From Anaerovibrio slackiae (GTDB lineage: Bacteria; Bacillota; Negativicutes; Selenomonadales; Selenomonadaceae), in the NCBI RefSeq assembly GCF_009695585.1, contig NZ_VUNR01000005.1, forward strand, positions 62,001 to 126,000: a DNA stretch of 64,000 bases, given 5' to 3'. A model generated the notes under the pieces. The model had not been told where the DNA came from. It ran no database searches and saw only the letters and a program-made list of their open reading frames with translations. Positions 17,465 through 26,027 of this stretch are shown one piece after another (position 1 is the stretch's first letter; each line of letters opens with the position of its first letter). A program made the translations under genes and the position numbers.

Positions 17465-18586
17465 ATGGACAAGTACACAATGGGCTTCAAATTCAGAATA
17501 TATCCGAACCATGCCCAGCAAGAACTAATTAATCGCACTCTGGGCTGTTGCCGATTTGTGTTCAATCATTTTCTCGCCATCCGTAGAGATGAATGGACTG
17601 CAAACCATAAGTCTGTAACCTACAATCAGACTAGTGCCATGCTGACGGACTTGAAAAGGTATGAAGAGTATAGCTGGCTGAAAGAGGTAGACAGCATGGC
17701 ATTACAAGAGTCCCTAAAGAATCTCGACACAGCGTATCAGAATTTCTTCAAGCACCAGTCAAGATACCCCCGCTTCAAATCCAAGCATAACCATAGCCAA
17801 TCCTACCGCACAAGAAACCAAGGCAATGGCGTCCGTATCATAGGAAATCGAATCAAGCTGCCAAAAATCGGAGCTGTGAAAATCAAGCAGAGCCGAAAAT
17901 TTGAAGGGCGAATCCTTAATTCTACGGTCAGCCGTAATGCTTCTGGTAAATACTTCGTATCTCTGTGCGTAGAATTGGACAAGGAGACTTTACTCAAGAC
18001 TAATGACGGCGGCGAAATAGGCATTGACGTAGGCGTAAAGGAATTCTATTCGGACAGTAATGGAAATACTGTTGCCAATCCCAGAATCCTGCGGCGTTTG
18101 ACAAGAAAGCTCGTGCGAGAACAAAGACGGCTTTCCCGGAAAATGCCAAGGTCTATGAATCGCGACAAGGCTAGAATCCGTGTTGCCAGAGTACATGAGC
18201 GTATATCCAATATCCGCAGGGACTTCCTGCACAAAACATCTACGGCATTGGTTAGACAGAACAAGACTATAGCCATAGAACACCTAAAAATAAAGAACAT
18301 GATGAGAAACCACAAGTTAGCTCGTGCCATATCGGACGTAAGCTGGTCTGAGTTCTTCCGTCAGCTTGAATACAAGGCAGAATTGCATGGCTCTGAAGTT
18401 CTGAAAGTAGATACATTCTATCCATCTAGCCAAACCTGTTCTGAATGCGGCTATCAGAACACGGAAACTAAAAATCTTGGTATTAGGAAGTGGACTTGCC
18501 CTAAATGTGGCTCACACCATGACCGAGACACCAATGCCGCAATAAACATACTGCGCAAGGCAATAGAACAAAAACAGGTTTCCTAG
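17465..18586 (+). CDS. tnpB: TnpB RNA-guided nuclease of the IS605 element
   Basis: A 373-residue TnpB, the compact ancestor of Cas12. RuvC residues are visible: Asp in IGIDVGVKEF (about 188), Glu in IAIEHLKIKNM (about 272) and Asp in HHDRDTNAAINIL (about 354). The zinc ribbon CSECGYQN...CPKCG lies between the last two. The N-terminal OrfB_IS605 domain is complete. Known TnpBs cut DNA next to a short TAM using a guide RNA from the element's right end, helping the element persist. The stop is TAG. Confidence 0.95.
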   Translation: MDKYTMGFKFRIYPNHAQQELINRTLGCCRFVFNHFLAIRRDEWTANHKSVTYNQTSAMLTDLKRYEEYSWLKEVDSMALQESLKNLDTAYQNFFKHQSRYPRFKSKHNHSQSYRTRNQGNGVRIIGNRIKLPKIGAVKIKQSRKFEGRILNSTVSRNASGKYFVSLCVELDKETLLKTNDGGEIGIDVGVKEFYSDSNGNTVANPRILRRLTRKLVREQRRLSRKMPRSMNRDKARIRVARVHERISNIRRDFLHKTSTALVRQNKTIAIEHLKIKNMMRNHKLARAISDVSWSEFFRQLEYKAELHGSEVLKVDTFYPSSQTCSECGYQNTETKNLGIRKWTCPKCGSHHDRDTNAAINILRKAIEQKQVS

Positions 18587-18714
18587 CATAAATCAGTACC
18601 GTGGGACACACGGGAATTCACGCTTGGGGAGAACGTGTAAGTCGGAATAACTACGGTTAGTCCGCAGTGTTCAGCGAACCAAGAATCCCCTGCCTTTAGG
18701 CATGGGGAGTGTCA
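18560..18714 (+). ncRNA. Predicted omega RNA (TnpB guide RNA)
   Basis: By analogy with characterised IS605 elements, the guide RNA spans the 3' end of tnpB and the right end, with the guide taken from flanking DNA just past the element. This stretch contains the right-end hairpin at 18687-18707 and no ORF. Boundaries are inferred, not read from a conserved motif. Confidence 0.4.
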
Positions 18715-18819
18715 ACCTGATAAAATTTTTTTGAATGGGGAGATTGCTGCATGATGCAGGCAAATATGATGTGAGTATGCGGGCAGATATTATGATATGA
18801 TATGAGAGGATGTGGGAGA

Positions 18820-19716
18820 ATGGGAGATAAGGATATATCTGGCGGGGCTGCAAGTTATTTCAGCGATTCCATGACCTTTGAGGAAATGGAGAAGATTCTG
18901 AGCCTGCTGCCGGCCAATATCTACCTGAAGGATGCAGAGGGGAGATATGTTTTTTGTACCCAGTACTGGCATCATCTGAGGGATAAGGATGAGCCGGGGT
19001 GGACTATCCGGGGCAAGACCGATGTGGAAATCCGGGAGGACAAGGAGAATGCCCTGCTTGCCATGGAGAAGGACCGGGAGGTCATGCGCTCCGGCAAGGG
19101 CTGCCGCTATGTGATTGAGATTTTCCAGAACGGTGTGCAGGAGTTTCTGGAGATTGTCAAGGAGCCTATCAGGGATGGCAAGGGCAATATTGTGGGCATC
19201 GTAGGGCTGATTAACGACGTGTCGGAAAGCGAGAAGCTGAAGCGGAAGCTGAACCGGATGGCCATGACGGACAGCCTGACGGGGCTGGGGAATCGCAACA
19301 GCCTGATGCGTGATTTGGAGAAGCTGACGGCAGATTCGCTGCCTATCAGCATTGTCAGTGCAGACTGCGACGGCTTGCAGATGGTAAATGACACCTATGG
19401 CAAGGCCACAGGGGACGAGTATATCCGCATGACTGCCATGGTCATGGAGCTGGCGCTGCCTGAGGATGCCATGGTCTACCGGGTAGGCGGTGATGAGTTT
19501 ACCATTGTGCTGGTGAATACGGATGAGAACGAGGCCAAGGGGATTATGCGCATGTTCAAGGAGCAGTATGACCAGTATCGGATTCAGAACCAGCCCCTGA
19601 GCATTTCCTACGGCATTTCCACGGCGGAATCCGTGCGGGATGATTTGCGCCGGGTGCTGGAAAAGGCGGATCTGGATATGTGCCAGAGAAAGCAGCGCAG
19701 GCGCCGGGTGCTGTAA
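18820..19716 (+). CDS. PAS-GGDEF diguanylate cyclase
   Basis: A 298-residue cytoplasmic protein. The PAS domain (about 15-140: LLPANIYLKDAEGRYVFC ... GLINDVSESE) is followed by GGDEF (about 145-298) with MTDSLTGLGNRN at the start and RVGGDEFTIVLV near residue 225, so catalysis of cyclic-di-GMP synthesis is likely. It is related in layout to the PAS-GGDEF gene about 5 kb upstream but shorter and without the extra N-terminal segment. ATG 18820 is favoured by GAGAGG nine bases upstream; an in-frame ATG lies at 18802. Confidence 0.85.
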   Translation: MGDKDISGGAASYFSDSMTFEEMEKILSLLPANIYLKDAEGRYVFCTQYWHHLRDKDEPGWTIRGKTDVEIREDKENALLAMEKDREVMRSGKGCRYVIEIFQNGVQEFLEIVKEPIRDGKGNIVGIVGLINDVSESEKLKRKLNRMAMTDSLTGLGNRNSLMRDLEKLTADSLPISIVSADCDGLQMVNDTYGKATGDEYIRMTAMVMELALPEDAMVYRVGGDEFTIVLVNTDENEAKGIMRMFKEQYDQYRIQNQPLSISYGISTAESVRDDLRRVLEKADLDMCQRKQRRRRVL

Positions 19717-19770
19717 ATTTGGAGTAAATGAGTAAATGAGGAAATTTTTTGTGCCATTTTGCCCGATGTG

Positions 19771-19779
19771 TGATATACT
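19771..19779 (+). promoter_or_regulatory. Extended -10 promoter upstream of alaS
   Basis: TGATATACT is a TGn-extended -10 (TATACT at 19774-19779), with a T-rich but imperfect -35 region. It lies about 90 bases before alaS; the leader has no T-box. Confidence 0.5.
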
Positions 19780-19868
19780 AGTAAAGTTAGTGTGCGGTTG
19801 TTGTGCATTAAGGCATAGTATAACATAGCATAATGCGTAAGAAATTCCTTATTTGGGGGTAGATTATT

Positions 19869-22499
19869 TTGAAGAAAATGTCAGGTAATGAATTGCGGGA
19901 GGCTTATCTCCAGTTTTTTGCTGAGAAGAAAGGTCATCTGAGGCTGCCAAGTGCCTCCTTGATTCCGGAGAATGATCCGACTCTCCTGATGGTGGGTGCA
20001 GGCATGGCGCCTTTCAAGGCGTATTTCACCGGCAAGGTAAAGCCGCCTCGCGGACGTATTACCACCAGCCAGCGCTGCGTGCGTACCGGCGATATTGAGA
20101 ATGTAGGCCGTACTGCCCGTCATCAGACTTATTTTGAGATGCTGGGCAACTTCTCCTTTGGTGATTATTTCAAGAAGGAAGCTATTCCTTGGTCCTGGGA
20201 GTTCCTGACCGAGGTATTGGAGCTGCCAAAAGACAAGCTGTGGGCATCCATTTATCCGAAGGATACCGAGGCAGAGGAGCTGTGGAAGGCACAGCCTGGC
20301 TTTGATCCGACTCATATCGTGAAGCTGGAGGACAACTTCTGGGAAATCGGCCCCGGCCCTTGCGGACCTGATACGGAGATTTTCATTGACCTGGGGGAGG
20401 AGCGTGGCTGCGGCAGCCCTACCTGCGGCGTAGGCTGTGACTGTGACCGCTATCTGGAAATCTGGAACAACGTGTTCACCCAGTTCGACAGGACCGAGGA
20501 AGGCACCTACAACGATTTGGAGCACAAGAACATCGATACCGGCATGGGCCTGGAGCGTATTGCTTCCGTTATGCAGGGGGTAAAGAACAACTTTGAGACT
20601 GACCTCCTGTTCCCGATTATTGAGTATGCCTCCAAGGTGTCCGGCGTTCAGTACGGTGCTGATGCCGAGACTGATATTTCCCTGAAGGTTATTGCTGATC
20701 ATGCCCGTTCTATGACCATCATGATTATGGACGGCATCCTGCCATCCAACGAGGGCAGGGGCTATGTGCTGCGCCGCATCCTGCGCCGGGCTGTCCGCCA
20801 TGGCCGCATGCTGGGCATCAAGGACAAGTTCCTGGAGGGTGCCGTGGATGCAGTCTGCGATATTTATGCAGATGCCAGCGACTTTGAGGCTCTCGGCCAG
20901 AAGAAGGAGTACATCAAGAAGGTTATCGCCCTGGAAGAAGACCGCTTCTCTGCAACCCTGGAGCAGGGCATTGAGCTTTTGGACGGCTATATGGCTGAGA
21001 CCAAGGCAGCTGGTTCCAAGGTATTGTCCGGGGAGCTGGGCTTCAAGCTGTACGATACATTTGGCTTCCCTTGGGAGCTGACGGAGGAAATCCTCCATGA
21101 GAACGATATGGAGCTGGACAAGGAAGCCTTTGACAAGGAAATGCAGGCACAGCGTGACCGCGCCCGTGCGGCCCGTGCGGAGAATGAGCGTTATGCTATC
21201 CCTGATTTGCAGGGCATCGATACTGCAGCCCTGAAGGTTGACCTGTCTGCCCGTGAGGGCAAGGTGGTGGCTATCTGGAAGGATGGCGCCCTGGTGGATG
21301 AGCTGCAGGATGGCGATGAGGCAGGCATTATCCTGGATGTTACCCCGTTCTATGCAGAGGGCGGCGGCCAGGTAGGTGACAAGGGCGTGCTGGTTACCGA
21401 GTTTGGCAGGATTCAGGCTGTCAATGCCAAGAAGCTGCCGGATGGCACCGTATACCATGAGTGCTATGTGGAGGAAGGCCAGCTGAAGGTTGGCGACAAG
21501 GTGGAAATCAAGGTTGACCAGAATGTGAAGCTGGCTTCCGCCCGCAACCATACTGCAACCCATCTCCTGCAGGCTGCCCTGAAGCGCGTGGTAGGACAGC
21601 AGGTAAATCAGGCTGGTTCCTCCGTGAATGCAGACCGCCTGCGCTTCGACTTCACCAACTTCGAGCCTGTTTCCGCCCAGCAGCTGGCTGATGTGGAGGA
21701 GCTGGTGAACCGGGAAATCCTCAAGGGCACCGATGTAGTCATCGAGCACATGTCCAAGGACGAGGCCACCGGCAAGGGTGCTATGGCACTCTTTGGTGAG
21801 AAGTATGGTGATGTAGTACGGGTTGTCAGCGTACCTGGCTTCTCCATGGAGCTGTGCGGCGGCTCCCATGTGACCAATGTAGGTCAGATTGGCCTGTTCA
21901 AGATCATCAGCGAGACCGGCGTGGCTGCCGGGGTGCGCCGTATCGAGGCTATTACCGGCCAGGCTGCCCTTGACTACGCCTTTGGCAAGATGAAGGTGGT
22001 TGCCGAGGCAGCTGCCAAGCTGAAGTGCCATGAGGAAGATGTCATTGCCCGTGTGGATGATGTGCTGGCTCAGTCCAAGGACATGCAGCAGCAGCTTGCT
22101 GCCATTCATGCCGAGCAGGCCAAGGCTGATGCAGCGGCATTGGGTGACCGGGTGCAGTCCGTGGGTGCTTTCAGCGTGATTGCCGCCCGGGTGGCTGCCA
22201 ATGACATGGATGACCTGCGCAGCATGGCCGATATGACCTGTGACAAGCTGGATACCGGCGTAGTTGTGCTGGCTGCTGTCAACGAGGCAGAGGGCAAGGT
22301 AAGCCTGGTGGTGAAGGCTTCCAAGGCGGCTGTGGCTGCCGGTGCCCATGCAGGCAAGGTCATCAAGGAAGCTGCCAAGCTGGTGGGCGGCGGCGGCGGC
22401 GGACGCCCTGATATGGCTCAGGCCGGCGGCAAGAACCCTGCCGGTGCAGAGGATGCTCTCGCCAAGGCTGTGGAGATTCTGGCTTCCCAGAGCAAATAA
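19869..22499 (+). CDS. alaS: Alanyl-tRNA synthetase
   Basis: Charges tRNA-Ala and edits Ser/Gly; 876 residues, normal length. The class II core occupies about 1-240 (LRLPSASLIPENDPTLLMVGAGMAPFK, RCVRTGDIENVG). The editing domain has HTATHLLQAAL and the LCGGSHV zinc motif. A C-terminal DHHA1-type domain with GGGGGGRPDMAQAGG completes it. The TTG at 19869 is preferred because GGGGGT is eight bases upstream; ATG 19878 is possible. Confidence 0.98.
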   Translation: MKKMSGNELREAYLQFFAEKKGHLRLPSASLIPENDPTLLMVGAGMAPFKAYFTGKVKPPRGRITTSQRCVRTGDIENVGRTARHQTYFEMLGNFSFGDYFKKEAIPWSWEFLTEVLELPKDKLWASIYPKDTEAEELWKAQPGFDPTHIVKLEDNFWEIGPGPCGPDTEIFIDLGEERGCGSPTCGVGCDCDRYLEIWNNVFTQFDRTEEGTYNDLEHKNIDTGMGLERIASVMQGVKNNFETDLLFPIIEYASKVSGVQYGADAETDISLKVIADHARSMTIMIMDGILPSNEGRGYVLRRILRRAVRHGRMLGIKDKFLEGAVDAVCDIYADASDFEALGQKKEYIKKVIALEEDRFSATLEQGIELLDGYMAETKAAGSKVLSGELGFKLYDTFGFPWELTEEILHENDMELDKEAFDKEMQAQRDRARAARAENERYAIPDLQGIDTAALKVDLSAREGKVVAIWKDGALVDELQDGDEAGIILDVTPFYAEGGGQVGDKGVLVTEFGRIQAVNAKKLPDGTVYHECYVEEGQLKVGDKVEIKVDQNVKLASARNHTATHLLQAALKRVVGQQVNQAGSSVNADRLRFDFTNFEPVSAQQLADVEELVNREILKGTDVVIEHMSKDEATGKGAMALFGEKYGDVVRVVSVPGFSMELCGGSHVTNVGQIGLFKIISETGVAAGVRRIEAITGQAALDYAFGKMKVVAEAAAKLKCHEEDVIARVDDVLAQSKDMQQQLAAIHAEQAKADAAALGDRVQSVGAFSVIAARVAANDMDDLRSMADMTCDKLDTGVVVLAAVNEAEGKVSLVVKASKAAVAAGAHAGKVIKEAAKLVGGGGGGRPDMAQAGGKNPAGAEDALAKAVEILASQSK

Positions 22500-22508
22500 G
22501 GCAAAGTC

Positions 22509-22530
22509 GCATATCATGCAGATGATATGC
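22509..22530 (+). other. Hairpin just after alaS
   Basis: GCATATCAT / ATGATATGC, nine perfect pairs with a GCAG loop, ten bases after the alaS stop. No T run follows, and the next 80 bases are low-complexity ATGCAGATAATG-like repeats. Possibly an mRNA 3' stabiliser. Confidence 0.5.
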
Positions 22531-22627
22531 ATGTAAATGCCGTAAATGCTGTAGATAATGCAGATGATAATGCAGGTCATGCAGATAATGTGATGCTGTA
22601 ATTCGTTTTATTTGCAGCAGGCTATAG

Positions 22628-22683
22628 AAAATCACTCCCCGATGGTGTACAATATATATGTACTGAAAGGGAGTGATTTTTTT
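22628..22683 (+). terminator. Terminator-like hairpin overlapping the MFS gene start
   Basis: AAATCACTCCC (22628-22638) pairs perfectly with GGGAGTGATTT (22669-22679), and GTACA/TGTAC pairs inside the loop. A run of seven T ends where the TTG start codon of the MFS gene begins. The 3' arm contains the GGGAG ribosome site. Read-through from alaS would be terminated or its ribosome site hidden. Confidence 0.75.
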
Positions 22684-24112
22684 GCGCGAAGATAATAATC
22701 GGGCTGCAGATAATAATGAGCCTACAGGAAATGCCGGAGCCGGTGAGGCGGTTTTGGAGCCCGGGACTGCCAGGCATCTTTTTCTGGCGGTTATAATTAC
22801 TTCATTCATCGGGCCCTTTGCCGGTTCCGGCATCAATGTGGCAGTACCGGCTATCGGCCAGGAATTTGGTGCCAGCGCCAATGACCTCAGCTGGGTGGTG
22901 TTCGGTTATTTGCTGGGAGCTGCCATGTTTACGCTGCCTACAGGCAAGCTGGCGGATATTTTGGGCAGGCGCAGGGTGTATCATATGGGGCAATGGCTGT
23001 TTTCATTGACCTTTCTGGCAGGTGCTTTTGCCACTTCCATAGAAATGCTGAATGTTATCCGCTTCATCGAGGGCAGCGTCATGTCCCTGATTTTCGGGCC
23101 GGGCATGGCTCTCCTGGTTTCCTCCCATCCACCTACGGAGCGGGGCAGGGTTATCGGCTATTCCGCTGCCTCCACCTATAGCGGATTGTCCCTGGGGCCC
23201 GTTATCAGCGGCTTTCTCTGCGAGCTGACGGGCTGGCGCAGCATCTTTGTGGCAACGGCGGCAGTGGTGCTCATCAGTATCTGGATGCTCCGCGGCATCT
23301 CTCAGGAATGGTACGGGGACAAGGGAGCGCGGCTTGATGTGAAGGGAAGCCTGTGCTACATGCTGGCGGCGCCAACGCTGCTATACGGCCTGGCGGAGAT
23401 TAACAGCAGTGAGCTGGGCAAGGTGGTGCTGGCCCTGGGAGTTCTTGGGATGCTGGCCTTTGCCTTTATTGAATACAGGGTGGCGAATCCCTGCCTGGAT
23501 ATCAGGATTTTTAAGGGCAACAGGGTGTTCACCTTCAGCAATCTGGCAGCCATGCTCCATTATAGTGCCACCTTTGCCATCAGCTTTTTGATGTCTCTGT
23601 ATTTGCAGATTATTTTGGGCTTTTCCGCCTCCATGGCAGGGGGGATTATCCTTTTGCAGCCTGTGGTGATGGCACTGCTTTCCCCAAAGGCAGGGGCGCT
23701 TTCCGACAGGATTCATCCCGGCAAGGTGGCCTCCGTGGGCATGGGGATTACCTGCCTGGGGCTTTTGCTGATGTCATTTCTGAATGGAGGGACGCCTATT
23801 TGGCAGACGGGGCTGATTCTGATGCTGGTGGGGCTGGGCTTTGCCCTGTTTTCCTCACCTAACAACAATGCCATCATGGGGGCTGTGCCGCCCAAATACT
23901 ACGGCACTACCTCGTCCCTGGTATCTACTATGCGGCTTTTCGGCCAGTCCATTTCCATGGCACTGGTGACAATGCTTCTGGCATGGTGCGGCGTGCAGTC
24001 CCTGACCGGCAGTGACAATGTGCACCTGCTGCCAGCAATTCAGGCGATTTTCCGGGTGTTCTGCGCCCTGAGCTTCATCGGCATAGGTTTTTCTTTGGCG
24101 AGAAATAAGTGA
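22682..24112 (+). CDS. MFS multidrug exporter (DHA2, EmrB/QacA-like)
   Basis: A 476-residue inner-membrane transporter with about 14 predicted helices, as in the drug:proton antiporter DHA2 family. Motif A-like GKLADILGRRRVYHMG follows TM2, and motif C-like SGLSLGPVISGFL lies in TM5. The N-terminal 35 residues are polar and cytoplasmic. It probably exports toxic organic compounds with proton exchange; substrate unknown. TTG 22682 is chosen because GGGAG is eight bases upstream; GTG 22673 is the alternative. Confidence 0.88.
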   Translation: MREDNNRAADNNEPTGNAGAGEAVLEPGTARHLFLAVIITSFIGPFAGSGINVAVPAIGQEFGASANDLSWVVFGYLLGAAMFTLPTGKLADILGRRRVYHMGQWLFSLTFLAGAFATSIEMLNVIRFIEGSVMSLIFGPGMALLVSSHPPTERGRVIGYSAASTYSGLSLGPVISGFLCELTGWRSIFVATAAVVLISIWMLRGISQEWYGDKGARLDVKGSLCYMLAAPTLLYGLAEINSSELGKVVLALGVLGMLAFAFIEYRVANPCLDIRIFKGNRVFTFSNLAAMLHYSATFAISFLMSLYLQIILGFSASMAGGIILLQPVVMALLSPKAGALSDRIHPGKVASVGMGITCLGLLLMSFLNGGTPIWQTGLILMLVGLGFALFSSPNNNAIMGAVPPKYYGTTSSLVSTMRLFGQSISMALVTMLLAWCGVQSLTGSDNVHLLPAIQAIFRVFCALSFIGIGFSLARNK

Positions 24113-24187
24113 GAAAACTACTGAAAGTATTTCATTTCTAAGGGGAAGCAGCTGAAATAAGGAATAGAAGGAATAGGAGGAGATTTT

Positions 24188-24985
24188 ATGGTAAAGATAG
24201 CGGTTATTGGCGGTTCCGGGGTATATGACCCTGATATGCTGGAGAATGTACGGCAGGAGAAGGTGGAGACTCCTTATGGGGAAGTGGAGCTGCAGGTGGG
24301 CACTTATGCAGGCAAGGAAGTGGCATTTCTGGCCCGGCACGGCAGCAAGCATTCTATTGCACCTCACAAGATTAATTACCGGGCCAACATCTATGCCCTG
24401 AAAAAGCTGGGGGTGCGGAAGATTATTTCCACCACGGCAGTTGGCTCTCTGAACAAGGCCATGCAGCTGGGGGATTTCGTGCTGCCGAACCAGTTCCTGG
24501 ATTTTACCAAGAACCGGGTGTGCACCTTTTATGAGGGGGGAGAGCGTGGCGTAGTCCATGTGGATGTGACGGACCCGTACTGCCCTGACCTGAGGCGGAA
24601 AATCCAGGAGATTGGCAGCCGCCTGGGGATTCATGTGATAAACGGCGGCACCTATGTCTGCACTGACGGCCCCCGCTATGAGACTCCGGCGGAAATCAGG
24701 ATGTTCTCCATGCTGGGAGGCGACCTGGTGGGTATGACCAACGTGCCGGAGGTTACTCTTGCCCAGGAGGCGGAGATGTGCTATGCAACTATCTCCATGG
24801 TGACTAACATGGCGGCAGGCATTTCCGAGACCAAGCTTACCCATCAGGAGGTCATGGATGCCATGGCGGCCAACAGCGGCAATTTCCGCAGGCTGATTAT
24901 GACCTTGCTGGCAGAGCTTGATGCGGACGAGGACAACTGCGACTGCGCCCATGTGCTGGCCGGGGTAGGCGGCTTCAAGTTATGA
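24188..24985 (+). CDS. S-methyl-5'-thioadenosine / purine nucleoside phosphorylase
   Basis: A 265-residue PNP/MTAP family-2 enzyme that splits methylthioadenosine or a 6-oxopurine nucleoside with phosphate. Phosphate-binding GGSGVYD at the N-terminus, RHGSKHSIAPHKINYRAN near residue 55 and MTNVPEVTLAQEAEMCYATI near 185-205 are family signatures. The segment GPRYETPAEIRMF is more PNP-like, so methylthioinosine or inosine may be the true substrate. AGGAGGAG precedes the ATG. The stop overlaps the next start by four bases. Confidence 0.88.
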   Translation: MVKIAVIGGSGVYDPDMLENVRQEKVETPYGEVELQVGTYAGKEVAFLARHGSKHSIAPHKINYRANIYALKKLGVRKIISTTAVGSLNKAMQLGDFVLPNQFLDFTKNRVCTFYEGGERGVVHVDVTDPYCPDLRRKIQEIGSRLGIHVINGGTYVCTDGPRYETPAEIRMFSMLGGDLVGMTNVPEVTLAQEAEMCYATISMVTNMAAGISETKLTHQEVMDAMAANSGNFRRLIMTLLAELDADEDNCDCAHVLAGVGGFKL

Positions 24986-25782
24986 TGAAGTTTCAGCTGC
25001 CCCAGCTTTACTTTAGCAAGCTTATGCGGGCGATTACGGAGTTTGAATTGATTGAGGACGGGGACAGGATTCTGATTGGGGTGTCCGGGGGCAAGGACAG
25101 CATTTTCCTTGCCTACGCCATGGCCATGATGCGAAAGCGGCTGAAGAAGGACTTTGAGCTGATGGCGCTGACCATCAATCCCATGTTTTCCCAGGATTTT
25201 GATACGAAGCGGATCGGGGAGTTTATGGCGGAGCTGGAGATTCCCTTTGCCAGCTTCGAGGTGGATATTGCAGGCACCATTGAGGCTCAGCAGGGCAAGG
25301 ACCCCTGCTATACCTGCGCCTTTTTCCGCCGGGGGGCGGTGAACCGCTATGCGGTGGAGCAGGGCTGCAACAAGGTGGCCTACGCCCATCACCATGATGA
25401 TGCGGTGGAGACCTTCTTCATGAGCCTTCTGTATTCCGGGCAGCTGCATACCTTTACCCCGAAGACCTATCTGGACAAGACTGATCTGACGGTTATCCGT
25501 CCCCTGGTGTATTTCCGGGAGCAGGAAATCAGGGAGGCAATCCAGTATCACGGCTTTGCGCCGGTGCCTTCTCCCTGCCCTCATGACGGCCATACGGTGC
25601 GACAGAAGGTCAAGGAGCTGATACGGGACATGAGCAAGGACAATCCCCAGCTGTATCCCCATCTGGCGGCTGCCATGCGGGAGGATGCCCTGGGGGAGCT
25701 GTGGCCGCCGGTGAAGACCAGGAAGGAAATGAAGAAGCAGTATTATGAGTACATGTATGGCAAGCAGGAGATGAAGGATTAG
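24982..25782 (+). CDS. TtcA-like PP-loop tRNA thiolation enzyme
   Basis: A 266-residue PP-loop ATPase with SGGKDS near residue 35, a CYTC pair near residues 106-109 and a third Cys in SPCPHDGHT. This is the TtcA arrangement, in which three Cys hold an Fe-S cluster used to make 2-thiocytidine-32 in tRNA. It begins inside the phosphorylase stop (ATGA), so the two are translated together. The exact tRNA target is inferred from family. Confidence 0.8.
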   Translation: MMKFQLPQLYFSKLMRAITEFELIEDGDRILIGVSGGKDSIFLAYAMAMMRKRLKKDFELMALTINPMFSQDFDTKRIGEFMAELEIPFASFEVDIAGTIEAQQGKDPCYTCAFFRRGAVNRYAVEQGCNKVAYAHHHDDAVETFFMSLLYSGQLHTFTPKTYLDKTDLTVIRPLVYFREQEIREAIQYHGFAPVPSPCPHDGHTVRQKVKELIRDMSKDNPQLYPHLAAAMREDALGELWPPVKTRKEMKKQYYEYMYGKQEMKD

Positions 25783-26027
25783 CAGCTTTGCAGCCTGCCT
25801 GCCGGCCGGCTGAGTATCCGGAAGGATGAAAAACAGGCTCAGGCTATAATTTTAGCAGTGTTTCCATATATGGCAGGATTTTTTGTAACATAGTAACAAA
25901 GACGTCCTGGCACCCTGTATAAAAGCTTCCCTTTTGTTAGAATAATAATCAGATGAAGCAAGAGATTTTGATTGTTGATTGTTTTGTGATTTTGATTTAC
26001 CATTTGCAGAGAGGGGAGAGAATTGTT

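Larger units (their letters stand above)
16950..18714 (+). mobile_element. IS200/IS605-family insertion sequence (tnpA + tnpB)
   Basis: Both ends carry subterminal hairpins typical of the family: left end CCCTAGCTTCAGCTATAGGG near 16972-16993 and right end CCCCTGCCTTTAGGCATGGGG at 18687-18707, followed by AGTGTCAA. No terminal inverted repeats or target duplication are expected, since these elements move as single-stranded DNA by a Y1 transposase. Both genes are intact, so the copy may be active. It sits between the DUF805 gene terminator and a PAS-GGDEF gene and interrupts neither. Exact outer ends are estimates. Confidence 0.85.

Noticed and set aside
19881-22580. 899-residue antisense frame opposite alaS
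   Set aside because: Runs against a complete essential gene; composition is a shadow of GC-rich codon use and no ribosome site or family is seen.
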